From Sphingomonas sp. (lineage in GTDB: Bacteria; Pseudomonadota; Alphaproteobacteria; Sphingomonadales; Sphingomonadaceae), in assembly GCA_025980335.1 (NCBI GenBank), contig JAICXO010000008.1, positions 1 to 37,025 on the forward strand: a stretch of DNA of 37,025 nucleotides, read 5' to 3'. The notes beneath the pieces are model-generated. The model saw only the letters and a program-made list of their open reading frames with translations, was not told where the DNA came from and made no database searches. Each line of letters begins with the position of its first letter. The stretch's first letter is position 1. A program made the position numbers and the translations under genes. This document shows, piece by piece, positions 25,849 through 32,951 of this stretch.

Positions 25849-25911
25849 TCAGCCCCCGATGGTCGCGGCTTTGACTTTGCCGTCGGTCGAATGTGTGTCG
25901 GTTTCGGTCAC
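25849..25911 (-). CDS. 20-codon small ORF between xylX and xylB
   Basis: A GTG at 25911 overlaps the xylX stop by four bases (GTGA) and has GAAGGAG about eight bases before it, a better ribosome-binding site than xylX or xylB has. It reads MTETDTHSTDGKVKAATIGG and stops five bases before the xylB TTG. It is hydrophilic, with no transmembrane stretch, and I recognise no relative. It may be a coupling or leader ORF that carries ribosomes from xylX to xylB, a true small protein, or the former N-terminus of xylB separated by a frameshift. Confidence 0.4.
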   Translation of the reverse strand: MTETDTHSTDGKVKAATIGG

Positions 25912-27044
25912 GTTCTGGCTCCTTCGAGCAACCCGCGAGCCGAGAGATTCCGCATCAGCGCGCGCGTGCCGAACTTCCACGCCGGCGCGTCGCGCGATGT
26001 CGAAACGACGTTCGCGAGCGTGCCGAGCCTCGGCGTCGAAATCCGCACCTCGTCGCCGATCTTGTGCGTGAAGCCGCGGCCAGGCTCGTCGCGGTCTTCG
26101 GTCGGTGCGAACAAGGTGCCGAGGAACAGCACGAAACCATCCGGATAATGGTGCTCGCTCACCGTCTGGGACACGAGATCCACGGGGTCGCGGCTGATCT
26201 CATTCATCAGGCTTCGCCCGGTGAGCCGGAATCCGTCGGCGCCGGCGATCTGCAGCTCGACCACGGCCGAGCGAATGTCGTCGAGGGTGAATCCGTCGTC
26301 GAACAGGCGCACGAACGGCCCAATCGCGCATGAGGCATTATTGTCCTTGGCCTTGCTCAGCAGCAGCGCGCTGCGTCCTTCGAAATCGCGCAGGTTTACG
26401 TCGTTGCCGAGCGTCGCGCCGCGGATCTTGCCCTCGCTGCTGACCACCAGCACGACTTCGGGCTCCGGATTGTTCCAACTCGAATCGGAGCGCACGCCGA
26501 CGTCCGCCCCCCAGCCGACGCTCGCAAGGGGCGCCGTCTTGGTGAAAATCTCCGCGTCCGGCCCAATCGCCACCTCGAGATATTGCGACCAGAGGCCGTC
26601 GTCGATCAGCGCTTCCTTGAGGCGTTCGGCGGGTTCGGTACCCGGCACGACCGAACGGATTGCGCCACCTATCCGCTGCTCTAGCTTGTCGCGAATTTCC
26701 GCGGCACGGGTGAAGTCACCGCGCGCGCGCTCCTCGATGACCCGCTCGATCGCCGAGATTGCGAAGGTCACCCCCGCGGCCTTCACTGCCTGAAGGTCCA
26801 CCGGCGCCAGGAATCGCTCGCGCGGAAACAGCGCAAGTTCGTCGACCCCGAACAGCCGCTCGCCGGAGACGCTCGCCGGATTGGTCATCTCCATCAGGTC
26901 GGCAATCGTCGGCGCGATGCGCGATATGTCTTCGACCGCGCCTTCCCGGATCAGGACCGAGGTCGGGCCATCGTCGAGCAGCAGCCGGCCTGCGAGCGTC
27001 GCGTGCGCAGCGTCGTCGGGGAGCATCGCGGCCGTGAATTGCAT
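25908..27044 (-). CDS. xylX: 2-keto-3-deoxy-D-xylonate dehydratase, FAH family
   Basis: The enzyme dehydrates 2-keto-3-deoxyxylonate to 2-oxoglutarate semialdehyde, the fourth Weimberg step. The protein has 378 residues with a C-terminal fumarylacetoacetate-hydrolase fold (about 150-378). Strings such as MLPDDAAHATLAGR near the start, SDSSWNNPEPEVVLV, GNDVNLRDFEGRSAL and LFLGTLFAPTEDRD are like Caulobacter XylX. I chose the ATG at 27044; longer in-frame reading would pass through the operator at 27073-27090. No strong ribosome-binding site precedes it. It is first in the operon with the small ORF, xylB and xylC, and diverges from the second GH3 gene. Confidence 0.92.
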   Translation of the reverse strand: MQFTAAMLPDDAAHATLAGRLLLDDGPTSVLIREGAVEDISRIAPTIADLMEMTNPASVSGERLFGVDELALFPRERFLAPVDLQAVKAAGVTFAISAIERVIEERARGDFTRAAEIRDKLEQRIGGAIRSVVPGTEPAERLKEALIDDGLWSQYLEVAIGPDAEIFTKTAPLASVGWGADVGVRSDSSWNNPEPEVVLVVSSEGKIRGATLGNDVNLRDFEGRSALLLSKAKDNNASCAIGPFVRLFDDGFTLDDIRSAVVELQIAGADGFRLTGRSLMNEISRDPVDLVSQTVSEHHYPDGFVLFLGTLFAPTEDRDEPGRGFTHKIGDEVRISTPRLGTLANVVSTSRDAPAWKFGTRALMRNLSARGLLEGART

Positions 27045-27072
27045 GGGGACGGAAGTGGCCCTCGACGAGTCA

Positions 27073-27090
27073 ATTGGTAGCGCTACCAAT
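27073..27090. promoter_or_regulatory. LacI-family operator palindrome, site 4 (xylX / GH3)
   Basis: ATTGGTAGCGCTACCAAT is a perfect 18-base palindrome, the longest of the five sites. It starts 28 bases upstream of the xylX start and ends 73 bases before the GH3 start, so it can control both directions. Confidence 0.85.
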
Positions 27091-27163
27091 CGGCGCACGA
27101 TCCTATTAGTGTCAAGCGGCGGCGCGGCGTGCACCGAAGCCGGCTAGGGGAGAGGACCGGAAG

Positions 27164-29422
27164 ATGCGACGAATTCACCTGTTGCTTGCATTGGCGTTGA
27201 GCTTGGCTGCCGTTGGCGCAACCGCGCACGCTGGTCCGAGCCGGCCTTGGCTGAATTCCGCGCTGTCGCCCGATCAACGAGCGCAGCTTGCGGTCGGGCA
27301 GATGACGCAGGCTGAAAAACTGACGTTGGTGCTCGGCTATTTCGCAAGCGACTGGCAGGGCAAGAAGCCTCCGAAAGGCGGCCGGTACGGTTCTGCCGGC
27401 TATGTGCCGGGCATTCCGCGCCTCGGCATACCGCCGCAGTGGCAAACCGATGCCGGCATCGGCGTCGCGACTCAGGGCGGCGCCACCGTCAAACGCGAGC
27501 GCACCTCGCTGCCCTCGGGCATTGCGACCGCCGCCACCTGGAACCCGCAGATCGCGTTCCAAGGCGGCCGGATGATCGGCTCGGAAGCGCGCGATTCCGG
27601 TTTCAACGTGATGCTCGCCGGCGGGGTCGATCTCGCGCGCGATCCGCGCAACGGGCGCAACTTCGAATATGCCGGCGAGGACCCGCTGCTGGCGGGGACG
27701 ATCGTCGGTTCGGAGATCGCCGGGATCCAGTCGAACCACATCATTTCGACTACGAAGCATTATGCGCTCAACGACCTCGAGACCGGGCGAAAGGGGCACG
27801 ACGCGCGCATCGATCCCGCCGCAGCGCGCATGTCGGACCTGCTCGCCTTTCAGTTTGCGATCGAACGCGGCGATCCAGGTTCGGTCATGTGCTCCTACAA
27901 CCGGGTGAACGGCAACTTCGCGTGCGAGAACGACTGGCTGTTGAATCAGGTGCTGAAGGGTGATTTCGGCTTCCGCGGCTATGTGATGAGCGACTGGGGT
28001 GCGGTCCACAGCACGGTCAAGGCGGCGATGAGCGGGCTCGACCAGCAGTCGGGCTGGCCGTTCGACGACAAGCCGTATTTCGGCTCATTGCTGAAGCAGG
28101 CGGTCGCTTCCGGCAAGGTCCCCGAGGCGCGGCTCGACGACATGGCGCGCCGAGTGCTGCGCTCCATGTTCGCGCATGGGCTGGTCGACGATCCGGTGCC
28201 GGGGAGCGCGGCGATCGACTATGCCGCGGATGAAGCGGTCACCCAGACCGACGCGGAGCAGGGCATCGTCCTCTTGAAGAACGACGGCAATCTGCTTCCG
28301 CTGACCGGGGCCGCGCGGCGGATCGTCGTCATCGGCGGCCACGCCGACAAGGGCGTGCTCGCCGGCAGTGGCTCTTCGCTGGTCTATCCCCGCGGCGGCA
28401 ACGCGGTTCCGGGACTCGAGCCCACGGGGTGGCCGGGGCCCGTGATGTACTTCCCCGATTCGCCGGTGAAGGAATTGGAGCGGCTCGCACCGAACGCGAC
28501 CATCAGCTTCGTCGATGGCGCCGATCCCGCCGCCGCGGCTGCCGCGGCAAGGAACGCCGACGTGGCGATCGTCTTCGCGACCCAATGGTCGAGCGAGTCG
28601 ATCGACGTGCCGATGAAGCTCGACGGCAATCAGGATGCGCTGATCGAGGCCGTCGCCACCGCCAATCCGCGGACCGGCGTCGTGCTCGAAACCAACGCCG
28701 GTGTGGCGATGCCGTGGGCGCCACGCGTGCCGGCAATCGTCGAGGCCTGGTATCCGGGGACCGACGGCGGGGCGGCGATCGCCAACATTCTGACCGGCCG
28801 CGTCAACCCGTCGGGGCACCTGCCGGTCACATTCTATGCGTCCGAGGCGCAGCTTCCGCGGCCGGTGCGCCCGGGCAGCAATTCCGAGATGGACCAGTTC
28901 ACGCTTCCGTACACGGAAGGCGCCGCAGTCGGATACAAGTGGGCGGACAGGAACAACCTTCAGCCGCTGTTCCCGTTCGGCCACGGACTTTCGTACACCC
29001 GCTACGATTATGGGCAGATCAGCGCGGCGGCAGCGCCGGGCGGCAGCGTCCGCGTGCAATTCACGCTGCGCAATTCGGGCAGCCGGGCCGGCATGGCGGT
29101 CGGGCAGGTCTATGCTTCGCCGGCCAACGGCGGATGGCAGGCGCCGCGACGCCTCGTCGGCTTCTCGAAGGTCGAGCTCGCCCCGGGTGCAGCGCAGACC
29201 GTCGCGGTCGATGTCGATCCGCGGCTCCTCGCCAATTTCGACGAGGCCGCGCACGCTTGGCGGATCGCTCCGGGCGCTTACATCTTCAGCCTCGGCGCGT
29301 CCTCGCGCGACCTGCGCGCCACCACGACCGTGACGGTTCCCGCGCTCAGCCTTCCCGCAAACTGGCGGCCGGGACAGGAAGCCGCTGCCCCAGCGCCGCA
29401 GTCCGGCGAGCGAGGGCGATGA
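27164..29422 (+). CDS. GH3 beta-glucosidase-type enzyme, exported
   Basis: This retaining exo-beta-glycosidase has 752 residues and a signal peptide of about 23 residues (ending AHA). The barrel shows DPRNGRNFEYAGEDP, TTKHYALND and the nucleophile D277 in VMSDWGAVH. The second domain (LLKNDGNLLPL, AWYPGTDGG) and a fibronectin-like end (about 650-740) are present. It differs from the other GH3 protein of this window in every motif, so it is not a recent copy. The natural substrate may be cello-oligosaccharides, given the GH5 gene nearby. An operator-type palindrome lies 73 bases upstream. Its last 77 bases overlap the end of the convergent oxidoreductase gene. Confidence 0.92.
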   Translation: MRRIHLLLALALSLAAVGATAHAGPSRPWLNSALSPDQRAQLAVGQMTQAEKLTLVLGYFASDWQGKKPPKGGRYGSAGYVPGIPRLGIPPQWQTDAGIGVATQGGATVKRERTSLPSGIATAATWNPQIAFQGGRMIGSEARDSGFNVMLAGGVDLARDPRNGRNFEYAGEDPLLAGTIVGSEIAGIQSNHIISTTKHYALNDLETGRKGHDARIDPAAARMSDLLAFQFAIERGDPGSVMCSYNRVNGNFACENDWLLNQVLKGDFGFRGYVMSDWGAVHSTVKAAMSGLDQQSGWPFDDKPYFGSLLKQAVASGKVPEARLDDMARRVLRSMFAHGLVDDPVPGSAAIDYAADEAVTQTDAEQGIVLLKNDGNLLPLTGAARRIVVIGGHADKGVLAGSGSSLVYPRGGNAVPGLEPTGWPGPVMYFPDSPVKELERLAPNATISFVDGADPAAAAAAARNADVAIVFATQWSSESIDVPMKLDGNQDALIEAVATANPRTGVVLETNAGVAMPWAPRVPAIVEAWYPGTDGGAAIANILTGRVNPSGHLPVTFYASEAQLPRPVRPGSNSEMDQFTLPYTEGAAVGYKWADRNNLQPLFPFGHGLSYTRYDYGQISAAAAPGGSVRVQFTLRNSGSRAGMAVGQVYASPANGGWQAPRRLVGFSKVELAPGAAQTVAVDVDPRLLANFDEAAHAWRIAPGAYIFSLGASSRDLRATTTVTVPALSLPANWRPGQEAAAPAPQSGERGR

Positions 29423-30353
29423 GCGCAAGTCCGTCGCGCGCGTCGTGGGGGTCGACCGGCGTGGGTCCGCCCTCGTCAATCGCGGCGACCACGCGCTTGT
29501 AGAAATCGAGGTAGCGTCCGCGTTCACTGGGCACGTGCTCGATGCTGCCGTCGGGCAGCGTGAGCGTGCCACGCCGCTCCTCGATTCCGAAGCGCGAATC
29601 GCGCGGGTCCATGCCGGCTTTGAGCTGCTCTTCCTGCGGATCGATGCCGTGCTTGACGAACGATCCGCCGCTGCCGTGCACGGCAAAGCGCGGCCGCGGC
29701 TCGCTTACCAGGCTCGACGCGCGCAGGCAGACGCGCATCGCTCCATATTCGAACGTGAGGTCGAAATAATCGTCGACGCTCGCTCCGAAGCGCTGCGCGA
29801 GGATGTCGGCAGAGACGGCTTGCGGCGTGCCGAACAATTGCAGCATCTCGTCGATCATGTGCGGGCCGAGGTCGGCCAGCAGCCCGGCCCCGAGTCCCGG
29901 CTGTTCGCGCCAGCGCTGCCTCACCTCGGGCCGGAAACGGTCCCAATGCGCTTCGACCAGGAACGGCTCGCCGATCCTCGGAAGCACCTCGCGCAAGGTC
30001 AGGAAATCGGCTGCCCAGCGACGGTTGTGGAAGACTGTCAGCATCCGCTCGGCGTCGCGCGCGAGCGCAAGCAGCGCGTCGGCTTGCTCGACCGCGACGG
30101 TGAACGGCTTGTCGACGACGACATGCTTGCCGTGCTCGAGCGCCGCCTTCGCGAGCGCGAAATGGCTGTCGTTGGGGGAGGCGACCACAACCAGATCGGC
30201 GCGCGCGAACAACTCTTCCGCGCTGCCGACCCGAAGCGGGTGCTCGCGCGACGTTAGCACCGCAGTGAGCTCCAGCCCGCCGGACGCGCGGATCAGCGGC
30301 TCGTGGAACACCGCCCCCGCGAGGCCGTAGCCGATCAGCCCAACCCGGATCAC
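29346..30353 (-). CDS. Gfo/Idh/MocA-family oxidoreductase
   Basis: This 335-residue NAD(P)-dependent sugar or polyol dehydrogenase should be cytoplasmic. The Rossmann motif GLIGYGLAG stands at 5-13, SPNDSHF and the catalytic-lysine motif VVVDKPF follow in the first domain, and the C-terminal beta-sheet domain shows DLGPHMIDEML. It resembles the E. coli YdgJ/YhhX group; the substrate is unknown. The start is a GTG with GGAGAG seven bases upstream. It diverges from the GH5 gene around a LacI-type palindrome, so it probably belongs to the same regulon. A 77-base tail-to-tail overlap with the GH3 gene is unusual and confirmed in both frames by conserved protein sequence on each side up to the tails. 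Confidence 0.88.
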   Translation of the reverse strand: MIRVGLIGYGLAGAVFHEPLIRASGGLELTAVLTSREHPLRVGSAEELFARADLVVVASPNDSHFALAKAALEHGKHVVVDKPFTVAVEQADALLALARDAERMLTVFHNRRWAADFLTLREVLPRIGEPFLVEAHWDRFRPEVRQRWREQPGLGAGLLADLGPHMIDEMLQLFGTPQAVSADILAQRFGASVDDYFDLTFEYGAMRVCLRASSLVSEPRPRFAVHGSGGSFVKHGIDPQEEQLKAGMDPRDSRFGIEERRGTLTLPDGSIEHVPSERGRYLDFYKRVVAAIDEGGPTPVDPHDARDGLALIALARRTAALGQRLPVPAASLREG

Positions 30354-30381
30354 CGCGTCTCTCCCCGCACCCGCTGCAACC

Positions 30382-30412
30382 TTGACGCGGTGCTAAATGA
30401 TAGCGCTATCAT
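30382..30412 (+). promoter_or_regulatory. possible promoter for the GH5 gene, overlapping operator 5
   Basis: TTGACG at 30382-30387 and TATCAT at 30407-30412 could be -35 and -10 boxes with a long 19-base spacer. The -10 would lie in the right half of the palindromic operator, a classic arrangement for repression. Spacing is poor, so confidence is low. Confidence 0.3.
30397..30412. promoter_or_regulatory. LacI-family operator palindrome, site 5 (oxidoreductase / GH5)
   Basis: ATGATAGCGCTATCAT is a perfect 16-base palindrome sharing the TAGCGCTA core with sites 1, 2 and 4. It lies 35 bases before the GH5 start and 43 before the oxidoreductase start. Confidence 0.8.
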
Positions 30413-30447
30413 ACCGCAAGCGAGAGATCGGGAAGAGGGAGAGCGGA

Positions 30448-31464
30448 ATGCGGTTGCGGCACATGGTTGCGTTGATTGTCTGGACCTTCGCCGCTTTGAC
30501 GGCCGTGCCCGCGCTCGCGGCCCAAGCCACGCCGCCGGTGCTCAACCAGGCCAACCAGCCGTTCCACCGCGGGGTCAACGTGCTCGGCTACGATCCCTAT
30601 TGGACGGTTACGGGCAAGCGCCGCTTCGAGTGGCGCCATTTCGGCGAGATCCACAAGGCGGGATTCGATTTCGTCCGGGTCGTGCTTCAGGCGTTCAAGC
30701 ATATGGACGACCAGAACCGGCTCGACCCGGCGTGGCTCGCCAAGCTCGACGACGTGGTGCGTGAAGCGCAGAAGGCAGGACTCGGCGTCATCATCGACGA
30801 GCATGATTTCAATCCCTGCTCGGAAGACCTCGACGTCTGCCACACGAAACTGACCGCCTTCTGGCAACAGGTCGCGCCCCGCTACGCAGACGCGCCGCGC
30901 AACGTCGCATTCGAGCTTCTCAACGAGCCTCACGACAAGCTCAACGGCGAGTCTTGGAACGCGCTCTTCGCGCAGGAGCTTGCGGTCGTCCGCCAGACCA
31001 ATCCGACGCGGATCGTGGTGGTCGGCCCGACGCACTGGAACAGCCTCGCGGACTTGCCATTGTTGAAGCTTCCGCCCGATCCCAACCTGCTCGTGACCTT
31101 CCATTATTACGAGCCCTTCCACTTCACGCATCAGGGCGCGACCTGGGTCGGTCCGGAAATCGAGAAGCTTCATGGGGTGACCTGGGGCAGCGCGGCCGAC
31201 CGAGCGGCCGTGCGGAGCGACTTCGACAAGGTCGCTGCCTGGTCGGCTGCCAATCATCGCCCGATCCTGCTCGGCGAATTCGGTGCCTACGACAAGAGCG
31301 GCACGCCGATCGCGCTTCGCGCCGCTTACACCGCGGGTGTCCGAAGCGAGGCCGAACGCCACCATTTCGGCTGGGCCTATTGGCAGTTCGACAGCGATTT
31401 CGTGGTCTGGGACATGGCAACCCAGCGCTGGGTCGAGCCGATCCTCAAGGCGCTGATCCCGTGA
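30448..31464 (+). CDS. GH5 endoglucanase-type glycoside hydrolase, exported
   Basis: This retaining endo-acting enzyme has 338 residues and a signal peptide of about 24 residues (ending ALA). The GH5 acid/base is E160 in FELLNEP and the nucleophile E277 in LLGEFG; RGVNVLGY and VTFHYYEPF are further GH5 landmarks. It has no binding module. The subfamily, and so whether it cuts cellulose, mannan or mixed glucan, cannot be told. I chose the ATG at 30448, preceded by the purine tract GGAAGAGGGAGAG, because upstream in-frame sequence runs through the operator. It is the last gene of the polysaccharide region before the tRNA. Confidence 0.92.
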   Translation: MRLRHMVALIVWTFAALTAVPALAAQATPPVLNQANQPFHRGVNVLGYDPYWTVTGKRRFEWRHFGEIHKAGFDFVRVVLQAFKHMDDQNRLDPAWLAKLDDVVREAQKAGLGVIIDEHDFNPCSEDLDVCHTKLTAFWQQVAPRYADAPRNVAFELLNEPHDKLNGESWNALFAQELAVVRQTNPTRIVVVGPTHWNSLADLPLLKLPPDPNLLVTFHYYEPFHFTHQGATWVGPEIEKLHGVTWGSAADRAAVRSDFDKVAAWSAANHRPILLGEFGAYDKSGTPIALRAAYTAGVRSEAERHHFGWAYWQFDSDFVVWDMATQRWVEPILKALIP

Positions 31465-31516
31465 CGCTGCGCGATTGCGATCCTCGCCAGTCCCCCGGAG
31501 TGGCTGCGCGTCGCAA

Positions 31517-31592
31517 TGGTGCCGGATGCAGGATTCGAACCCGCGACCTTCGGTTTACAAAACCGCTGCTCTACCGACTGAGCTAATCCGGC
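31517..31592 (-). tRNA. tRNA-Thr (anticodon UGU)
   Basis: On the minus strand the 76 bases fold as a tRNA: perfect seven-base acceptor stem GCCGGAT/ATCCGGC, D-arm AGCTCAGTCGGTAGAGC, anticodon loop TTTGTAA with anticodon TGT (reads ACA, threonine), T-loop TTCGAAT and an encoded CCA (31517-31519). The first pair of the anticodon stem (G-A) is a mismatch. It lies at the border between the polysaccharide region and housekeeping genes. Confidence 0.96.
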
Positions 31593-31609
31593 CCGCCGCA
31601 CGCTCTGAA

Positions 31610-32461
31610 TTATAGCACGCCGAAGGTCCACCCTTCCGTCCTCGCGATCTCGGGCGTCAGTCCCTCCGGATCGAATGGGCGCGGTTCGCTGAGCGCGAGC
31701 TGGCGCATGCCGGCCGCCGTCACCAGCGCGTCGGTCTGATGATCGTTGGGCTCGAAGCGAAGCCGCGCGGGGCGGCTTCCGAGCGCCCGCAGGGCTTCGT
31801 TCAAGGCGGCGCGTGAACGCAGTTTGCTCCCGCTGAGCCCCGCCCGGCGCAAATATATCCGCGTATAGATCTCCACCACGGCGCTGCCGTTCACGGGCAG
31901 CGGGTCCATCGGCCAGATCGCGACCTTACCGCCGAGGCGGTGGAGCAGGCGCATGCCGGCGAAGCTCGCCTTTGCGACCTGCGCCGCCCCGATGGGGTCG
32001 TAGGCGCTCGCCGTCTTGCGTCCCCCTTGCGCGTTCAGTCGCGCGTCGCACTGACGGAAGCGGACGAAGTCGGCCTTCACCCCGTCGGCGATGCCGAAAT
32101 AGAAATGCCGCCGGTGGACCTGCTCGAGGAAGCTCGCCGCGCCGAGGTCCTCGTCATCCGATTTCGCGTCGACATAGGCCCAGAACGCGCGCGCGGTCTT
32201 CGGCACATCCGCTTCGCCGGGCAGATATTCGCCGCGCTCGATCAGTGGCGGAGCGAAGCTGAAGTCGAAACCGAACAAGGTCGGCTCGCGCGCTGCACGC
32301 CGCAGCAGCCAGCGCAGCACCTCCTCACGCGACCACACGTGCCCCGGTCGAACCAACCGCGGCGCCGCGTTGCCCCGAGCCTCCGCAATCGCAATCCCCC
32401 GGTGCCGCGCCCCCTTCGCCCCCGACCAGTCGATCGCGATGTAGCTTGCGAAGTGCGTCAT
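31610..32461 (-). CDS. hypothetical protein with RNase-H-like (DUF429-type) motifs
   Basis: I cannot name this 283-residue protein. It begins YIAIDWSG (D11), followed by GFDFSF (D66), then VVEIYTR, then NDHQTDALVTAAG. The order of aspartate, aspartate, glutamate and aspartate on such strands is that of the RNase-H fold and of the DUF429 predicted nucleases, but this is pattern recognition, not proof. No signal peptide or membrane segment is seen. It lies just after the tRNA gene on the same strand. The 135 bases upstream, up to the YjbR gene, hold nothing I can identify. Confidence 0.7.
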   Translation of the reverse strand: MTHFASYIAIDWSGAKGARHRGIAIAEARGNAAPRLVRPGHVWSREEVLRWLLRRAAREPTLFGFDFSFAPPLIERGEYLPGEADVPKTARAFWAYVDAKSDDEDLGAASFLEQVHRRHFYFGIADGVKADFVRFRQCDARLNAQGGRKTASAYDPIGAAQVAKASFAGMRLLHRLGGKVAIWPMDPLPVNGSAVVEIYTRIYLRRAGLSGSKLRSRAALNEALRALGSRPARLRFEPNDHQTDALVTAAGMRQLALSEPRPFDPEGLTPEIARTEGWTFGVL

Positions 32462-32596
32462 CCCTCCTCCCTGCCGCGAAGCAGTGGGCGAAGCGAGCCC
32501 TTAGTGTCTGTCGGGCGGAACCGTTCGGCGGAATGTTCGCGGAGTCTTCCTTCGCGCCTTGGTGCGACAAGAACGATGGTCGCGCTACGCTCGCGC

Positions 32597-32947
32597 TCAT
32601 GGCCTTCGCCTCGTCCGTGGCTTTGCCTTCGGCTTCGCGGCCACGAAATCTCTCGACCGCGCAATCACCTCGCGGACGCGCTCCTCATCGTCGCTGTCGT
32701 AGCGGATCAGGACGCCCTCCCAGCCTATGTAATGCGGCGTTTGCCAAAAGGTGTCCGGATCGGTCTCCTTGAGGAGTTCGATCGTGTCGAGGTCGATCGA
32801 GACGCCGAAGGATGTCGCCGGCTCGTGACTCGGGAACAGGAACGCGCGTCCGTTGGCGACCACCTTCACCGCCGGCTTGCCATAGCTTGTTCCGAGTTCG
32901 GTGCCCGGCAGGGTCAGCGCAAATGCGATCGCCTCGTCGAAGGTCAT
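32597..32947 (-). CDS. YjbR/MmcQ-family small protein
   Basis: The 116-residue protein has the compact double-wing fold signature of the YjbR family: an N-terminal helix with the LTLPGTELGTSYGKPAVKV motif, then FLFPSHEP, and a C-terminal helix with ERVREVIARSRDFV. Such proteins are often thought to bind DNA, but the role is not established. I chose the ATG at 32947, four bases after the stop of the channel-like gene on the same strand, so the two may be cotranscribed. The end is a Lys/Arg/Pro-rich tail of about 12 residues. Confidence 0.82.
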   Translation of the reverse strand: MTFDEAIAFALTLPGTELGTSYGKPAVKVVANGRAFLFPSHEPATSFGVSIDLDTIELLKETDPDTFWQTPHYIGWEGVLIRYDSDDEERVREVIARSRDFVAAKPKAKPRTRRRP

Positions 32948-32951
32948 CGGG

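Noticed and set aside
31474-31517. ATTGCGA/TCGCAAT inverted repeat between the GH5 gene and the tRNA as a terminator
   Set aside because: The stem is only seven bases with a 30-base loop and no T-tract, so termination is not supported.
32462-32596. Gene or RNA in the 135-base gap between the RNase-H-like and YjbR genes
   Set aside because: Short frames there lack a ribosome-binding site and family likeness, and no stable hairpin with a T-tract was seen.
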